Assembly (NCBI GenBank): GCA_038125995.1
Contig: JAYPEX010000001.1
Span: 186,001-250,000 of the forward strand
DNA from: MAG-120531 sp038125995
GTDB lineage: Bacteria > Bacteroidota > Bacteroidia > Flavobacteriales > Flavobacteriaceae
Direction: 5' to 3'
Length of the DNA: 64,000 bases
Shown: piece by piece, positions 8,420 through 18,154 of the stretch
Layout: every line of letters starts with the position of its first letter
How positions within the stretch are numbered: the stretch's first letter is position 1
The notes under the pieces: generated by a model
Database searches by the model: none
Told to the model about the DNA's origin: nothing
The model's input: the letters and a program-made list of their open reading frames with translations, nothing else
Translations under genes and position numbers: made by a program

Positions 8420-10624
8420 TTAAATTCTAAATACTTTATTAATTCCCTTCATCGACTTGATTTCGTCAATGAGTTTTTGTAAAGCAGTTTTGGAATTGAC
8501 TGAAATCGTAATTTCGCCATTAAAGGTTCCTCCATGAGCCTCAAACGATATTTTATTTAAATTCACATTGGAGTGTCTGCTAATTACTAAAGTAATTTCA
8601 TTGACAATACCCATATGGTCAATTCCATGAAGCTCAATTGTTGTATCAAATTCAGTAATACTAGAGTCGATCCATACGGCAGAAAGAATTCGATAGGCGT
8701 AATTTGATTGAAGCGCAATGGAGTTTGGACAATTTTTTTTGTGAACCTTAATCCCTTCATTAATCGAGGTGAACCCAAATACATCATCTCCAGGTATGGG
8801 ATTGCAACAGGGTGCAAAGGTGTAGGGAAGTTGGTCTCGATTCGTTCCAAAAACTAAATCATCGTATTTTGGTGTTTCAACAGAATATTGTTCTTTTTGA
8901 GTCGATTTTCTTCTGATTCGATTTTTTAAGAAATTCAGAATAGCGTTATTGTACGAAGAAGAAAATTCTTTAATTGATTGATTATCAATGGATCCAGAAC
9001 CTACCTGATAAAACAAATCCAAACTTGTATTGAGTTTAAAATGTTTTACCATTTTGTCGATGACTTCATTTTTAAGGGTTATTTTTTGAGATTTTAATTT
9101 TCTTCTCAAAATAGCCTTTCCTTCCTCTGCAATTCTTCTAGTCTCTTCCTTTAGAATTGATTTAATACGAGCTCTGGCCCTTGCGGTTGTAGCGTAATTA
9201 AGCCAGTTTTGAGTTGGCTTCACTGATTCAGAAGTAATGATTTCAACTTGATCGCCACTTATTAGTGTGGTGTTTAAAGGAACGAGCTTGCCATTGACTT
9301 TGGCGCCTCTGGTATGCAAACCAATTTCTGTGTGTATGCTAAAAGCGAAATCTAGTGGTGTCGCATTTTTAGGCAGTGATTTTAAATCTCCATTTGGGGT
9401 AAATACGAAAATTTCTTTTGAGTACAGATTGAGTTTAAATTCTTCTACAAAATCGACGGCATCTGATGTTTGATTTTCAAGAGCTTCGTTTAATTTATTG
9501 AGCCAAGTATCGATTCCTTTTTCTTTTTGATCTCCGTGTTTGTATTTAAAATGAGCAGCATACCCTTTTTCGGCAATCTCATGCATGCGTTCTGATCGAA
9601 TCTGAACTTCTACCCATCTGTTTTTAGGTCCCATAACTGTGATATGCAGAGCTTCATAACCAGTTGATTTAGGGGAGGTAATCCAATCTCTAAGTCTGAT
9701 TGGATTTGGAGTAAAGTGATCCGTAACAATGGAATAAATTTTCCAAGCTAAGAATTTCTCCTGATCAATTTCAGATTTGTAGATGATGCGAATCGCAAAT
9801 TTGTCGTATACCTCTTCAAAACTGATTCCCTTAATTTTCATCTTACGATGAATGGAAAATACGGATTTGGATCTACCAGTAATTTTATAATCGATATGTT
9901 CTTTGTTAAGCGATTTTCGAACGATGGTTGAGAAGTTTCTAATGTATTTATTTTGATCGTCTTTGGATTCACTAATCTTTTCCTCGATACTTTCAAAAAC
10001 TTCACGTTCGGTGTATTTTAAACTGAGGTCCTCTAGTTCTGTTTTGATGTTGTAAAGACCGATTCGATGCGCTAATGGAGCGTAGATATAGAGTGTTTCA
10101 GAAGCAATTTTAACCTGTTTGTCCTCTGGCATGGATTCCATGGTAAGCATATTGTGATAACGATCAGCAATCTTAATGATGATCACTCTTACATCATCAT
10201 TGAGTGTCAAAAGCATTTTTCTGAAGTTCTCTGCCTGCATGGAAATATCCGTTTCCTTCTTGAGGCCTGCTATTTTGGTAAGACCATCTACAATTCGAGC
10301 TACGGTAGCTCCAAAAAGGCGTTCGATATCGTCGAGAGTGACACTGGTGTCTTCTACTACATCGTGAAGTAATGCAGCTGCGATGGATGTTGCATCTAAT
10401 CCAATTTCCTTTGCGACAATTTTAGCGACTGAAATAGGGTGAAAAATATAAGCTTCACCAGATTTTCTTCGCTGTCCATTATGAGCATCTACAGCTGTAT
10501 CAAAGGCCAGGCGAATCATTTTTTTATCCTCTGCCGTCAACGATTGATAACTAATTCTAAGAAGGTTTTTATACTCCTTAGCAATCGCTTTGTTTTCTTC
10601 TTCCTCTGTCAGTGTAATACTCAT
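8420..10624 (-). CDS. spoT: bifunctional (p)ppGpp synthetase/hydrolase
   Basis: A 734-residue long RelA-SpoT homologue controlling the stringent-response alarmone. Domains in order: HD hydrolase (about 40-190, with H62 and the HD pair H87-D88 followed by VVEDT), synthetase (about 240-370, with SPKSTGYEALH), TGS (about 400-465, FVFTPNGDLKSLP), helical and zinc-finger-like region (APCCNPIPGDDVFGF near 610) and a C-terminal ACT domain (about 660-734). Both catalytic halves keep their motifs, so hydrolysis and synthesis are both expected. It is transcribed towards the fur-family gene with a 37-base gap. No second long RSH gene is present in the window. Confidence 0.95.
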   Translation of the reverse strand: MSITLTEEEENKAIAKEYKNLLRISYQSLTAEDKKMIRLAFDTAVDAHNGQRRKSGEAYIFHPISVAKIVAKEIGLDATSIAAALLHDVVEDTSVTLDDIERLFGATVARIVDGLTKIAGLKKETDISMQAENFRKMLLTLNDDVRVIIIKIADRYHNMLTMESMPEDKQVKIASETLYIYAPLAHRIGLYNIKTELEDLSLKYTEREVFESIEEKISESKDDQNKYIRNFSTIVRKSLNKEHIDYKITGRSKSVFSIHRKMKIKGISFEEVYDKFAIRIIYKSEIDQEKFLAWKIYSIVTDHFTPNPIRLRDWITSPKSTGYEALHITVMGPKNRWVEVQIRSERMHEIAEKGYAAHFKYKHGDQKEKGIDTWLNKLNEALENQTSDAVDFVEEFKLNLYSKEIFVFTPNGDLKSLPKNATPLDFAFSIHTEIGLHTRGAKVNGKLVPLNTTLISGDQVEIITSESVKPTQNWLNYATTARARARIKSILKEETRRIAEEGKAILRRKLKSQKITLKNEVIDKMVKHFKLNTSLDLFYQVGSGSIDNQSIKEFSSSYNNAILNFLKNRIRRKSTQKEQYSVETPKYDDLVFGTNRDQLPYTFAPCCNPIPGDDVFGFTSINEGIKVHKKNCPNSIALQSNYAYRILSAVWIDSSITEFDTTIELHGIDHMGIVNEITLVISRHSNVNLNKISFEAHGGTFNGEITISVNSKTALQKLIDEIKSMKGINKVFRI

Positions 10625-10648
10625 GGATTAAAAATAAAGTTTTTGTGT

Positions 10649-11452
10649 TTAATTTCGTTGACGAATAGCCTCAAAAATTAATACAGAGGCAGCGACAGAA
10701 ACATTCATTGAATCGATTGCTCCTCTCATGGGTATGATTATGTTTTTGGTACTTTCTTTTCTCCACTGCTGCTCTAAACCTGTCGCTTCAGTACCTACCA
10801 CTATGGCAGATGGTCCTTTAAAATCAATATTCGTATATTCTATAGAATCCTGAAGTGTTGCAGCGTAAATATTGATTTGATTTGCTTTTAAAAATTCAAT
10901 GGCTTTTGATGTGCTGGCTGTGTAGGTTGGAACACTAAACAAGCATCCGAGACTCGCCCTAATGGTATTGGGGTTGTAAAGATCTGTTTTAGGATTTGCA
11001 ATGATGACAGCGTCGACTCCAGCTGCATCTGCAGTTCTGAGTAGAGCACCAATATTACCTGGTTTTTCAGGTGCTTCAGCGATGAGTATTAAGGGATTCT
11101 TTTTTTCGATTTTAAGTGTTGATAAGTCGTGTTCTTTTGATTTGCATATGGCGATGATTCCTTCAGTAGTCGAACGATAGGCAATTTTTGTATAAACTTC
11201 ATCAGAAACTTCAAAACAGCTTCTGATTTTTGTCGATTGAACTAGATTGAGAACTTCATCAACTGAGATGATTTTTGGATTGAAAAACAATTGTTGAATC
11301 TGATAATGAGCTCCCAAGGCAATTTGTAATTCTCTAGCACCTTCCAAGACAAAAAGACCTTCTTTTTTTCTCGTTCTAGATTTTTCCTTGAGCGAAATGA
11401 GGTCTTTAATTTTAGAATTAGAGGTCGAAGTAATAGTGACTATATCAATCAT
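10649..11452 (-). CDS. TrmH/SpoU-family RNA 2'-O-ribose methyltransferase
   Basis: A 267-residue SPOUT-fold methyltransferase using S-adenosylmethionine to methylate a ribose 2'-OH in rRNA or tRNA. The N-terminal substrate-binding domain (STSNSKIKDLISLKEKSRTR) is of the L30e-like type found in RlmB-like enzymes. The knot motifs follow: NPNTIRASLGCLFSVP near 165-180, VVGTEATGLE near 215-224, and IPMRGAIDSMNVSVAASV near 239-256. Its RNA target is not deducible from sequence. The start codon ATG at 11450-11452 is followed upstream by the terminator of the amidohydrolase gene, so it probably has its own promoter; the stop is 25 bases from the spoT start. Confidence 0.92.
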   Translation of the reverse strand: MIDIVTITSTSNSKIKDLISLKEKSRTRKKEGLFVLEGARELQIALGAHYQIQQLFFNPKIISVDEVLNLVQSTKIRSCFEVSDEVYTKIAYRSTTEGIIAICKSKEHDLSTLKIEKKNPLILIAEAPEKPGNIGALLRTADAAGVDAVIIANPKTDLYNPNTIRASLGCLFSVPTYTASTSKAIEFLKANQINIYAATLQDSIEYTNIDFKGPSAIVVGTEATGLEQQWRKESTKNIIIPMRGAIDSMNVSVAASVLIFEAIRQRN

Positions 11453-11484
11453 GAAGTAAAAATACGAAGATTGAGCATAGGGAT

Positions 11485-11514
11485 AAAAAAAAGGCCCCTA
11501 AAAAGGAGCCTTTT
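11485..11514 (-). terminator. rho-independent terminator of the 429-residue amidohydrolase gene
   Basis: On the minus strand AAGGCTCC pairs with GGGGCCTT (one G-U pair) around a short T-rich loop and is followed by a run of T residues. It lies between the amidohydrolase stop and the methyltransferase start. Confidence 0.8.
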
Positions 11515-11531
11515 GAATGGAATTAAATTTA

Positions 11532-12821
11532 TTAATGTCCGTATTTTCCAGAATAGCGTTTGTATAAAGTGGTCTGATGTGTTTCCAATGATAGGGAACG
11601 ACCATTTATATAAGCTGCGTCTATTTGATTGGTTCTCATATCGAGAGCATCTCCATTTGAAATGAATAAGGTTGCTGATTTACCAACTTCTAAACTTCCG
11701 TAGTGAGCATCAATATCGAGCATTTGAGCAGCTTTAAGAGTAATCATTCCTAGAGCTTCCTCTTTGTCCATGCCTTGTCCAACTACTTGACCAGCAAAGA
11801 AAGGTAAGTTTCTAGTCTGAAAATTAGCCTTATCCATGGTGTGAATTCCTACGTTGATTCCAGCATCTGAAAGAAGCTTTGGTAATTTGTAGTAGAAATC
11901 GTAATCCGCATCTTCAGTAGGAGGAAGTTTATGGGTTGCAGCTACAGCAACACTGACGTTGTTTTCTTTTAAGAAATCAGTGATTTTGTAGGCCATAGTT
12001 CCTCCGACAATCACAATACGATCGATGCCCAATCCTTTAGCTATTTGAACACCATCGATGATTTCTTGCTGGGTATCTGCATTGATATAAAGCGATTGAG
12101 TTCCTTTAAAAAGACCTGCAGTAGCTTCTAATACTTGATTTCTTTCAGGGCTAGAAGCCTTGTTGTAGGCCTGTGCTTGTTCTAAGAACTCTTTGATGGC
12201 AGCAACTTGCTTAGGGTAGTTCGTGTTGGTTTTTAATCCAGGATCTTCTCCTAACCACCAACGTCCTCTTGAAAAAGAACTTGGCCAATTGAGATGTATA
12301 GCATCATCGGCTTTAACTGTGGCATCTTCCCAATTCCATCCGTCCATTTGCATCACCGATGAGGATCCTGAAATGATTCCTCCTTTAGGTGCAACTTGAG
12401 CGAGTAAAATACCGTTAGGGCGCATGCTTTCGATTACTTTTGATTCAGCATTGTATGCAATTTGAGATCGAACGTGAGGAATAAAATCTCCAAGTTCATC
12501 TTCGTCATCTGAAGCTCTAACTGCATCGACCTCTACAAGTCCTAGAGAGGTCTCCAAAGCGATTAATCCAGGGTAAAGGTCTTTGCCTGATGCGTCGATT
12601 ACTGTTCCCTTAGTGGGAGTGTCGGCATCTCCAATGGCAGTGATAATTCCATTTTCAAAGACCAAGGTCGCATTGGCGATGACTTCACCGTTTCCGATAT
12701 GGGCGGTAGCACCAACAATACTAATCGGTTGTGATTGTTGAGCTCCCGGTGTCTGTTGTGCATTTACTACTAAGGCTACAAGTACTAGTAGAAGTGTGCT
12801 TAAAATTCTTGTCTTTTTCAT
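11532..12821 (-). CDS. exported amidohydrolase-like protein lacking metal ligands
   Basis: A 429-residue protein of the amidohydrolase (imidazolonepropionase-like) superfamily with a Sec signal peptide (MKKTRIL... to VVNAQQ, about 20 residues). I start it at the ATG at 12821 because the signal peptide begins there and this avoids overlap with the upstream gene; an ATG two codons earlier (12827) is possible. The fold is recognisable from the terminal beta-sandwich pieces (NATLVFENGIITAIGD; LEVGKSATLFISNGD), but the first metal motif HxH after DLYPGLI reads ALETSLG, with no histidine, so a catalytic metal site seems absent. It follows the large amidohydrolase gene by 10 bases and probably acts with it. 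Confidence 0.82.
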   Translation of the reverse strand: MKKTRILSTLLLVLVALVVNAQQTPGAQQSQPISIVGATAHIGNGEVIANATLVFENGIITAIGDADTPTKGTVIDASGKDLYPGLIALETSLGLVEVDAVRASDDEDELGDFIPHVRSQIAYNAESKVIESMRPNGILLAQVAPKGGIISGSSSVMQMDGWNWEDATVKADDAIHLNWPSSFSRGRWWLGEDPGLKTNTNYPKQVAAIKEFLEQAQAYNKASSPERNQVLEATAGLFKGTQSLYINADTQQEIIDGVQIAKGLGIDRIVIVGGTMAYKITDFLKENNVSVAVAATHKLPPTEDADYDFYYKLPKLLSDAGINVGIHTMDKANFQTRNLPFFAGQVVGQGMDKEEALGMITLKAAQMLDIDAHYGSLEVGKSATLFISNGDALDMRTNQIDAAYINGRSLSLETHQTTLYKRYSGKYGH

Positions 12822-12831
12822 AGTCATTGTA

Positions 12832-15780
12832 TTAAAGGGTCTCACAGCTTAGGTATTTGGTTTCTTGAGTCTTAGGCTTTTGAGTTGGTTTTCCTAAGAG
12901 TTTTTCTTGAAGCATCATTTGCATGAGTTCTCCTTTTTGTTTTTGAAGCGTTTTGCGTTTTGATAAATCTTCTTCCAAATCAAAATAGACGGCACCTTCG
13001 ATTAACGTCTTTTCAGCTTTCGCATAGACAGACATCGGGTGGTCGTTCCAAAGTACTAAGTCAGCATCCTTACCTTCTTTAATACTTCCAACTCTGTGGT
13101 CTAAGTGTAAGAGTTTAGCAGGGTTTATGGTGACCATTTTCCAAGCTTCTTCTTCACTCATTCCTCCGTATTTAACTGTTTTAGCAGCTTCTTGGTTTAG
13201 TCTTCTGTTCATTTCAGCATCATCAGAGTTGATGGCTACAGTCACTCCTTCACGTTGCATAATCGCAGCGTTGTAGGGAATGGCGTCATTCACCTCGAAC
13301 TTATAAGCCCACCAATCGCTGAAGGTCGATCCACCAACACCATGATCAGCCATCTTATCTGCAACCTTGTATCCTTCTAAAATATGGGTGAAGGTATTGA
13401 CTCTAAATCCAAATTGTTCTGCTACTTTCATTAGCATATTGATCTCCGATTGTACATAAGAGTGACAAGAGATGAAACGTTCTCCATTGATGATTTGAGC
13501 GAGAACCTCAAGTTCTTCATCATAACGTACGTCTTTACCAGCTTTTTTAGCCTTGTCGTATTCTTTTGCTCTTTGGAAGTAGTTGACAAATAGTTGTTCA
13601 ACTCCCATTCTCGATTGAGGGAATCGCGAATAACTACTCCAGTTGGATTGCTTGACATTTTCACCGAGAGCAAATTTGATAAACTGTGGGGAATTTTCAT
13701 AAACCAATTCATCGGCTGTAGCTCCCCATTTAGTCTTGATGATTGCTGAACGACCACCAATTGGATTGGCAGATCCGTGAAGCAATTGTAGGGAGGTGAC
13801 TCCTCCTGCAAGAGAGCGATAGATTCCAGGGTGATTGGAGTCAATAGCATCTTCCATTTTTACTTCAGCAGTTGAATTATGACCTGCTTCATTAACTGCA
13901 CTGAGCGCTAAATGAGAGTGTTCATCGATAATTCCTGCAGTTAAGTGTTTTCCAGTTGCATCGATTACTTGAGCGTTTCTAGCACTGAGATTAGTACCAA
14001 TCTTAGCAATTTTTCCATCCTTTACCAAGACGTCTGTATACTCTAAAATTCCAGCAGCTTCACTGGTCCAAACAGTTGCATTTTTAAACAAAATTGTTTG
14101 TTGTTTTGGGAGCTGTAGATTACCGAATGCTTTGTTAGGATAGCTAACAGGCATTAACTTATGAGTATTGTATTGTTGACCTTTGTCGTTTTTTTGATCA
14201 GCCTCCGAATCTTTTGTAGCAGTAAACTTGAAGTCAGAACCATCCGGAGCAATTCCCATCCCACTTAAAGATCCGGCTTTGTCAATTCTAGCTGATAAAA
14301 GGTATTTAGCAGATTTATCTTCATTGTCAACACTGAGTTCCATCCATGAATTAGCAAAGTTGAACTTAGAATTGAGTTTTATAGAATCTTTTAAGACTTT
14401 GACAGATGGTTTATCCTTGCTACCGCTAATTTCTAATTTTAAATTAGTGTTGTGAATCGCAAGAGCGTAGTTTCCTCTGATATCTATTTCGTTTTCATCT
14501 TCAATCACATAGGCAGTATCTTGAGTCCAGTTTTGAAACAACTTCGTATCCGCTTCAAAAAGATCTCCAGAGGTGATTAAAAAGTTTGCTAAATAGCCAG
14601 TCTTGAGTTGTCCGATATTCGATTGTTTTAAGATTCGAGCAGGAGCTGTCGTCAGGGCTTCCAATGCTTTGTTTTTTGACAATCCATAGGCAACTGCTAA
14701 ACGTATATTGGAAATCAAATCTTTAGGATTCTTGAGTTTGTGAGAAGTAAAAGCGAAAGGAATGCCATGCTCCTCTAATACCTTGGGATTTGATGGAGCT
14801 TGATTCCATTCTAAAAGCTGTTCTAAGGATAAGATCTCAGCCTCTGCAGGATTCGATACATCGTAAGCCTTTGGAAAATCTAAAGGTACAATTAGTGTCG
14901 CACCACTAGCTTTCACTTTTTGAGCATTTTTATAAGAATCACCACCAGATAGAATGGTATATTGTACCGCATTTTGATCACCTAACTTATCAACTCTTAG
15001 CAAATTGTCAAGACTTCCTGCTTCAAAAATTTGAGGTTGGCTTTTATTGGATAAAAAAGCTTCAATCGATCGATCTTTTGTCTGACTTTTACCCTGTTCA
15101 TACCATTTAGTATCGGCGTAAAACTGTCTTAGTAATGCGAGGGATCCCATCAGTGAAGTAGGATAGGATTGATTTGAAGTAATTGATTTTGAAAGAGAAA
15201 AGTACTGAGCAGATTTATTTGAGAGTACACGTACGCTATTGGAAGCATCTAAGTTTAAAGATACCAGGGTTCCTGTACCTCTGACTATACCGTCTGAAAC
15301 AAAGCTGTTGACGACTCCAAATCCTGATTGAAGTAGTTTTTCAGCCTCCTTTTTAGAGAATGAAAACCCTTCTATGGCATTTTGATCACTTAAAATGTGA
15401 TCATTCCAATAAAAGCCCTCTCTAGAAGGTTCATACTGAGCTGATCTTCCGTTGGAAGAGGCTCTTTTGGGTTTTTCAGCTCCAAAATTACTGTATGCAT
15501 CTATAAATGATGGATAAATGTGTTTCCCACTAAGGTCTTTAACAACGGAATTAGCAGGTATTTGAACAGATGTTCCTACACTTACAACACTGCCGTTTTG
15601 AACTAAAAGGGTCGCATTCTGAAGTGTTTGAGAAGGACTGGTGTGAATAGTAGCATTGGTAAAGGCGTAAAAGATGTTGTTTTTTACTTTGACACCATCG
15701 TGTTTGGGAAAGTACTCCTGTGCGGAAACCATACCAAAACTACTAAAAACCAGACAAACCAATAGTTTGTTGAGTTTCAT
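12832..15780 (-). CDS. exported double-domain amidohydrolase
   Basis: A 982-residue periplasmic or lipid-anchored-type protein with a signal peptide (MKLNKLLVCLVF... to VSAQE). The start at 15780 is chosen because it begins this signal peptide; an upstream ATG at 15807 would add nine unusual residues. Two amidohydrolase units follow. The N-terminal one (about 30-430) has lost its HxH (PSFIDAYSNFG). The C-terminal one (about 570-960) is intact: IIDEHSHLA supplies HxH, with further candidate ligands in ISCHSY, FTHILEGYK and INSDDAE. It may cleave peptides, as in isoaspartyl or Xaa-Pro dipeptidases, but the substrate is unknown. A separate degenerate amidohydrolase gene follows after 10 bases. 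Confidence 0.85.
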   Translation of the reverse strand: MKLNKLLVCLVFSSFGMVSAQEYFPKHDGVKVKNNIFYAFTNATIHTSPSQTLQNATLLVQNGSVVSVGTSVQIPANSVVKDLSGKHIYPSFIDAYSNFGAEKPKRASSNGRSAQYEPSREGFYWNDHILSDQNAIEGFSFSKKEAEKLLQSGFGVVNSFVSDGIVRGTGTLVSLNLDASNSVRVLSNKSAQYFSLSKSITSNQSYPTSLMGSLALLRQFYADTKWYEQGKSQTKDRSIEAFLSNKSQPQIFEAGSLDNLLRVDKLGDQNAVQYTILSGGDSYKNAQKVKASGATLIVPLDFPKAYDVSNPAEAEILSLEQLLEWNQAPSNPKVLEEHGIPFAFTSHKLKNPKDLISNIRLAVAYGLSKNKALEALTTAPARILKQSNIGQLKTGYLANFLITSGDLFEADTKLFQNWTQDTAYVIEDENEIDIRGNYALAIHNTNLKLEISGSKDKPSVKVLKDSIKLNSKFNFANSWMELSVDNEDKSAKYLLSARIDKAGSLSGMGIAPDGSDFKFTATKDSEADQKNDKGQQYNTHKLMPVSYPNKAFGNLQLPKQQTILFKNATVWTSEAAGILEYTDVLVKDGKIAKIGTNLSARNAQVIDATGKHLTAGIIDEHSHLALSAVNEAGHNSTAEVKMEDAIDSNHPGIYRSLAGGVTSLQLLHGSANPIGGRSAIIKTKWGATADELVYENSPQFIKFALGENVKQSNWSSYSRFPQSRMGVEQLFVNYFQRAKEYDKAKKAGKDVRYDEELEVLAQIINGERFISCHSYVQSEINMLMKVAEQFGFRVNTFTHILEGYKVADKMADHGVGGSTFSDWWAYKFEVNDAIPYNAAIMQREGVTVAINSDDAEMNRRLNQEAAKTVKYGGMSEEEAWKMVTINPAKLLHLDHRVGSIKEGKDADLVLWNDHPMSVYAKAEKTLIEGAVYFDLEEDLSKRKTLQKQKGELMQMMLQEKLLGKPTQKPKTQETKYLSCETL

Positions 15781-15846
15781 ATGAAGGTTTTTTAAAGTTA
15801 GAAGCATAAAGATAATAGAAGTTCTGATTCAAAAAAATAAGGTGAT

Positions 15847-15876
15847 AAAAAAAAGCCTCCAAAAAGGAGGCTTTTG
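15847..15876 (-). terminator. rho-independent terminator of the cyclophilin-FKBP gene
   Basis: On the minus strand AAGCCTCC pairs perfectly with GGAGGCTT around a five-T loop and is followed by a run of eight T, 19 bases beyond the PPIase stop. Confidence 0.85.
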
Positions 15877-15894
15877 AAATTGAAAAGGGAACAA

Positions 15895-17004
15895 TTATTC
15901 TTCTACTCTTGATACTACTTCAACATCAAAGATGACAGATGCGTTTGGAGGAATGACGTTGCCTGCTCCATTTTCTCCCCATCCTAAGTGTGGAGGAATG
16001 AATAGTCTCACTTTTTGACCGATTTCCATAAGGAGTAACCCTTCTTTAAATCCTGTGATTAGATTAGCTTCCATACTGCATTCCATAGGGATTGGGCTGT
16101 AACCTCCAGCATTTTTTCTGTTGGCGCTAAACTTGCCGTGTTCCATTGAAATGTTTTCAATATTGGAATCAAATAGGGCTCCTGATTCAAAATAGCCCGC
16201 GTAGGACACATTGACCATGTCTCCATTTTTGATTTTTTCTCCGTTTCCTTCTTTTAAAACGTACACTCCTAATCCAGAATCAGTACGCATAGCCACAGCC
16301 TTTTGAGCCACAGCCTCTTTAGCCCAAACAGAAGTTTTAGCTTCGTAATTAGCTTGAGCTTGTTTCTCTTCTTCAAAGTAGTCCGCCATAATTTTATTGG
16401 CATCGAAAGAGTTTGCAGCAGATCCATTTCTGTAAATGTCAATGTGCTTGATGTAAAGATCTTCTACAGGACGATCAGACTCAGTAGCAACGCTAGCAAT
16501 TGAATCAACAACATGGAGACCTTCAACTACCTTTCCAAAAACAGAATGCCTACCATCTAAATAAGGGGTTGGCGTATGAGTGATAAAAAATTGGGATCCA
16601 TTGGTTCCTGGTCCTGCATTGGCCATAGATAAGATCCCTTTGTCATTATGTGATAAGGTTTCGTCAAATTCATCTTTAAAACGGTACCCTGGACCACCCA
16701 TACCTGTTCCTTGGGGATCACCAGTTTGAATCATAAAATCCTTGATGACACGGTGAAACAAAATAGAATCATAAAATGATTTTCCTTTGTACTGTTCATC
16801 TACAAATTGATTGGTTCCTTCAGCAAGGCTTACAAAATTTGCTGTGGTAACAGGTGTTTTTTCATATTCTAATTTGAGAATCATCGCTCCTAAATCGGTA
16901 TCGATTTTAGCAAAAATTCCATCTCCTAAGTCAGCTCTTGGACTGGTGTTACAACTTTGGATTAGAAGTGCAACTAAAGCAAAAAATCCTAATAGTTTTT
17001 TCAT
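15895..17004 (-). CDS. cyclophilin-FKBP fusion peptidyl-prolyl isomerase lipoprotein
   Basis: A 369-residue lipoprotein (lipobox LIQSC, lipidated C18) carrying two unrelated prolyl isomerases on one chain. The cyclophilin domain spans about 28-200: the FHRV motif with catalytic R85, QTGDPQGTG, and GSQFFITH at 137-144; the tryptophan that binds cyclosporin in human CypA is a tyrosine here (YLDGRH). A helical linker (about 200-250) leads to an FKBP domain (about 255-366) with VNVSYAGYF, ALFDSN, LITGFKEGLLLM and the VIPPNASVIFDVEV end. It should speed folding of exported proteins at the periplasmic face of the envelope. Such cyclophilin-FKBP fusions have been described from Flavobacterium. A terminator follows. 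Confidence 0.93.
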   Translation of the reverse strand: MKKLLGFFALVALLIQSCNTSPRADLGDGIFAKIDTDLGAMILKLEYEKTPVTTANFVSLAEGTNQFVDEQYKGKSFYDSILFHRVIKDFMIQTGDPQGTGMGGPGYRFKDEFDETLSHNDKGILSMANAGPGTNGSQFFITHTPTPYLDGRHSVFGKVVEGLHVVDSIASVATESDRPVEDLYIKHIDIYRNGSAANSFDANKIMADYFEEEKQAQANYEAKTSVWAKEAVAQKAVAMRTDSGLGVYVLKEGNGEKIKNGDMVNVSYAGYFESGALFDSNIENISMEHGKFSANRKNAGGYSPIPMECSMEANLITGFKEGLLLMEIGQKVRLFIPPHLGWGENGAGNVIPPNASVIFDVEVVSRVEE

Positions 17005-17080
17005 TGGTACGTTATGTTTTTAGTTTGAATTTTAAAAGTGGAAAGTTAATTTAATTCTAGGAATTCTAGTAGTTTTTAAC

Positions 17081-18100
17081 TTATTGATTTAATTTTTCTA
17101 AATACTGAGGGAGTATCGATTTAAATCGCTCAATAGTTGTTTCTAAGCGATCATTTGATTTACCTCCGGCAGCATTGTCGTGACCACCACCCTCAAAATG
17201 AGCTCTTGCAAATTCATTAACTGAGAACGTACCCTGAGATCTAAAGGATATTTTGATAATTCCTTCGTCTTTGTGTTCGATAAAAATGGCAGAAAAAATA
17301 ATTCCTTTAAGAGATAAACCATAATTCACAAGGCCTTCGGTATCTCCTTTTTTGTAGTGGTGTTGTTCTAATTCTTCAGCTGAAAGTTTTAGAATTGCAG
17401 TATTGTAATCTCTGAGAATTTCCATAGAGGAGAGGCAACATCCCAAAAGTTCAAGTCTACTCTGATCGTTGGTGTCGTAAATCTCTTGATTTATTTTAAA
17501 GTGATCTACCCCCAATTCCATTAAATGAGCAGCAATTTGATGGGTAGTCGCTGTGGTATTTGGAAATTTAAATTGACCAGTGTCGGTTAAGATCCCTGTA
17601 TAAATACACGTTGCAATAGTTGTATCAATGAGCGCTAAGGCACCAAATTGATTGATGAAGTGATAGACCATCTCAGAGGTAGAACTCATGGAGGTGTCGG
17701 AATACATGAATTCAGCATAATCAGAGGGCTGATGATGGTGGTCAATCATGATGTAGGTAGCTTCCTTTTTTTGAAGCACTGCTTCCATTTCAATTCCTGT
17801 TCTTGAAAAGTCATTAAAGTCGAGGGTAAATATAAGCTCAGCTTCATCGATGAGTTTTAAAGCTAGTTCCTTTTGTCGATCAAAAAGTACCACCGACTCA
17901 AAACCTGGTAGCCACTGTAAAAAAGAAGGTGCCTCATTTGGGGAAATGACAACGGCATTGGCACCCATTTTATTTAAAAAGGAACAGAGGGCTAAAGTAG
18001 ATCCCATGGCATCTCCATCTGGATTCCTGTGATGAATCACCACGCACTTTGTTCCCGGTCTTAAACAATTTTTAAATTTGATATAATCTTCATTTTTCAT
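17081..18100 (-). CDS. nrnA: DHH-family oligoribonuclease / pAp phosphatase
   Basis: A 339-residue DHH/DHHA1 phosphoesterase of the NrnA type, which degrades short oligonucleotides (nanoRNA) and, in several homologues, removes the 3'-phosphate from pAp. Metal motifs are in order: HHRNPDGD at 23-30, the DFNDFSRTG stretch near residue 95, and MIDHHHQPSDYA near 117-128. The DHHA1 substrate motif GGGHDNAAGG is near residue 305-315. It is divergent from the PhoD-like gene, sharing a 54-base gap, and is cytosolic (no signal peptide). Confidence 0.93.
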   Translation of the reverse strand: MKNEDYIKFKNCLRPGTKCVVIHHRNPDGDAMGSTLALCSFLNKMGANAVVISPNEAPSFLQWLPGFESVVLFDRQKELALKLIDEAELIFTLDFNDFSRTGIEMEAVLQKKEATYIMIDHHHQPSDYAEFMYSDTSMSSTSEMVYHFINQFGALALIDTTIATCIYTGILTDTGQFKFPNTTATTHQIAAHLMELGVDHFKINQEIYDTNDQSRLELLGCCLSSMEILRDYNTAILKLSAEELEQHHYKKGDTEGLVNYGLSLKGIIFSAIFIEHKDEGIIKISFRSQGTFSVNEFARAHFEGGGHDNAAGGKSNDRLETTIERFKSILPQYLEKLNQ

Positions 18101-18154
18101 GTTCGTAAAGATACAATTAATTCATACATTTAAGGATTTAAACACCTTCTATTA

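Noticed and set aside
13431..13850. 139-codon frame in the same strand, different phase, inside the large amidohydrolase gene
   Set aside because: The amidohydrolase frame contains clear catalytic motifs throughout this stretch, so the alternative frame is chance.
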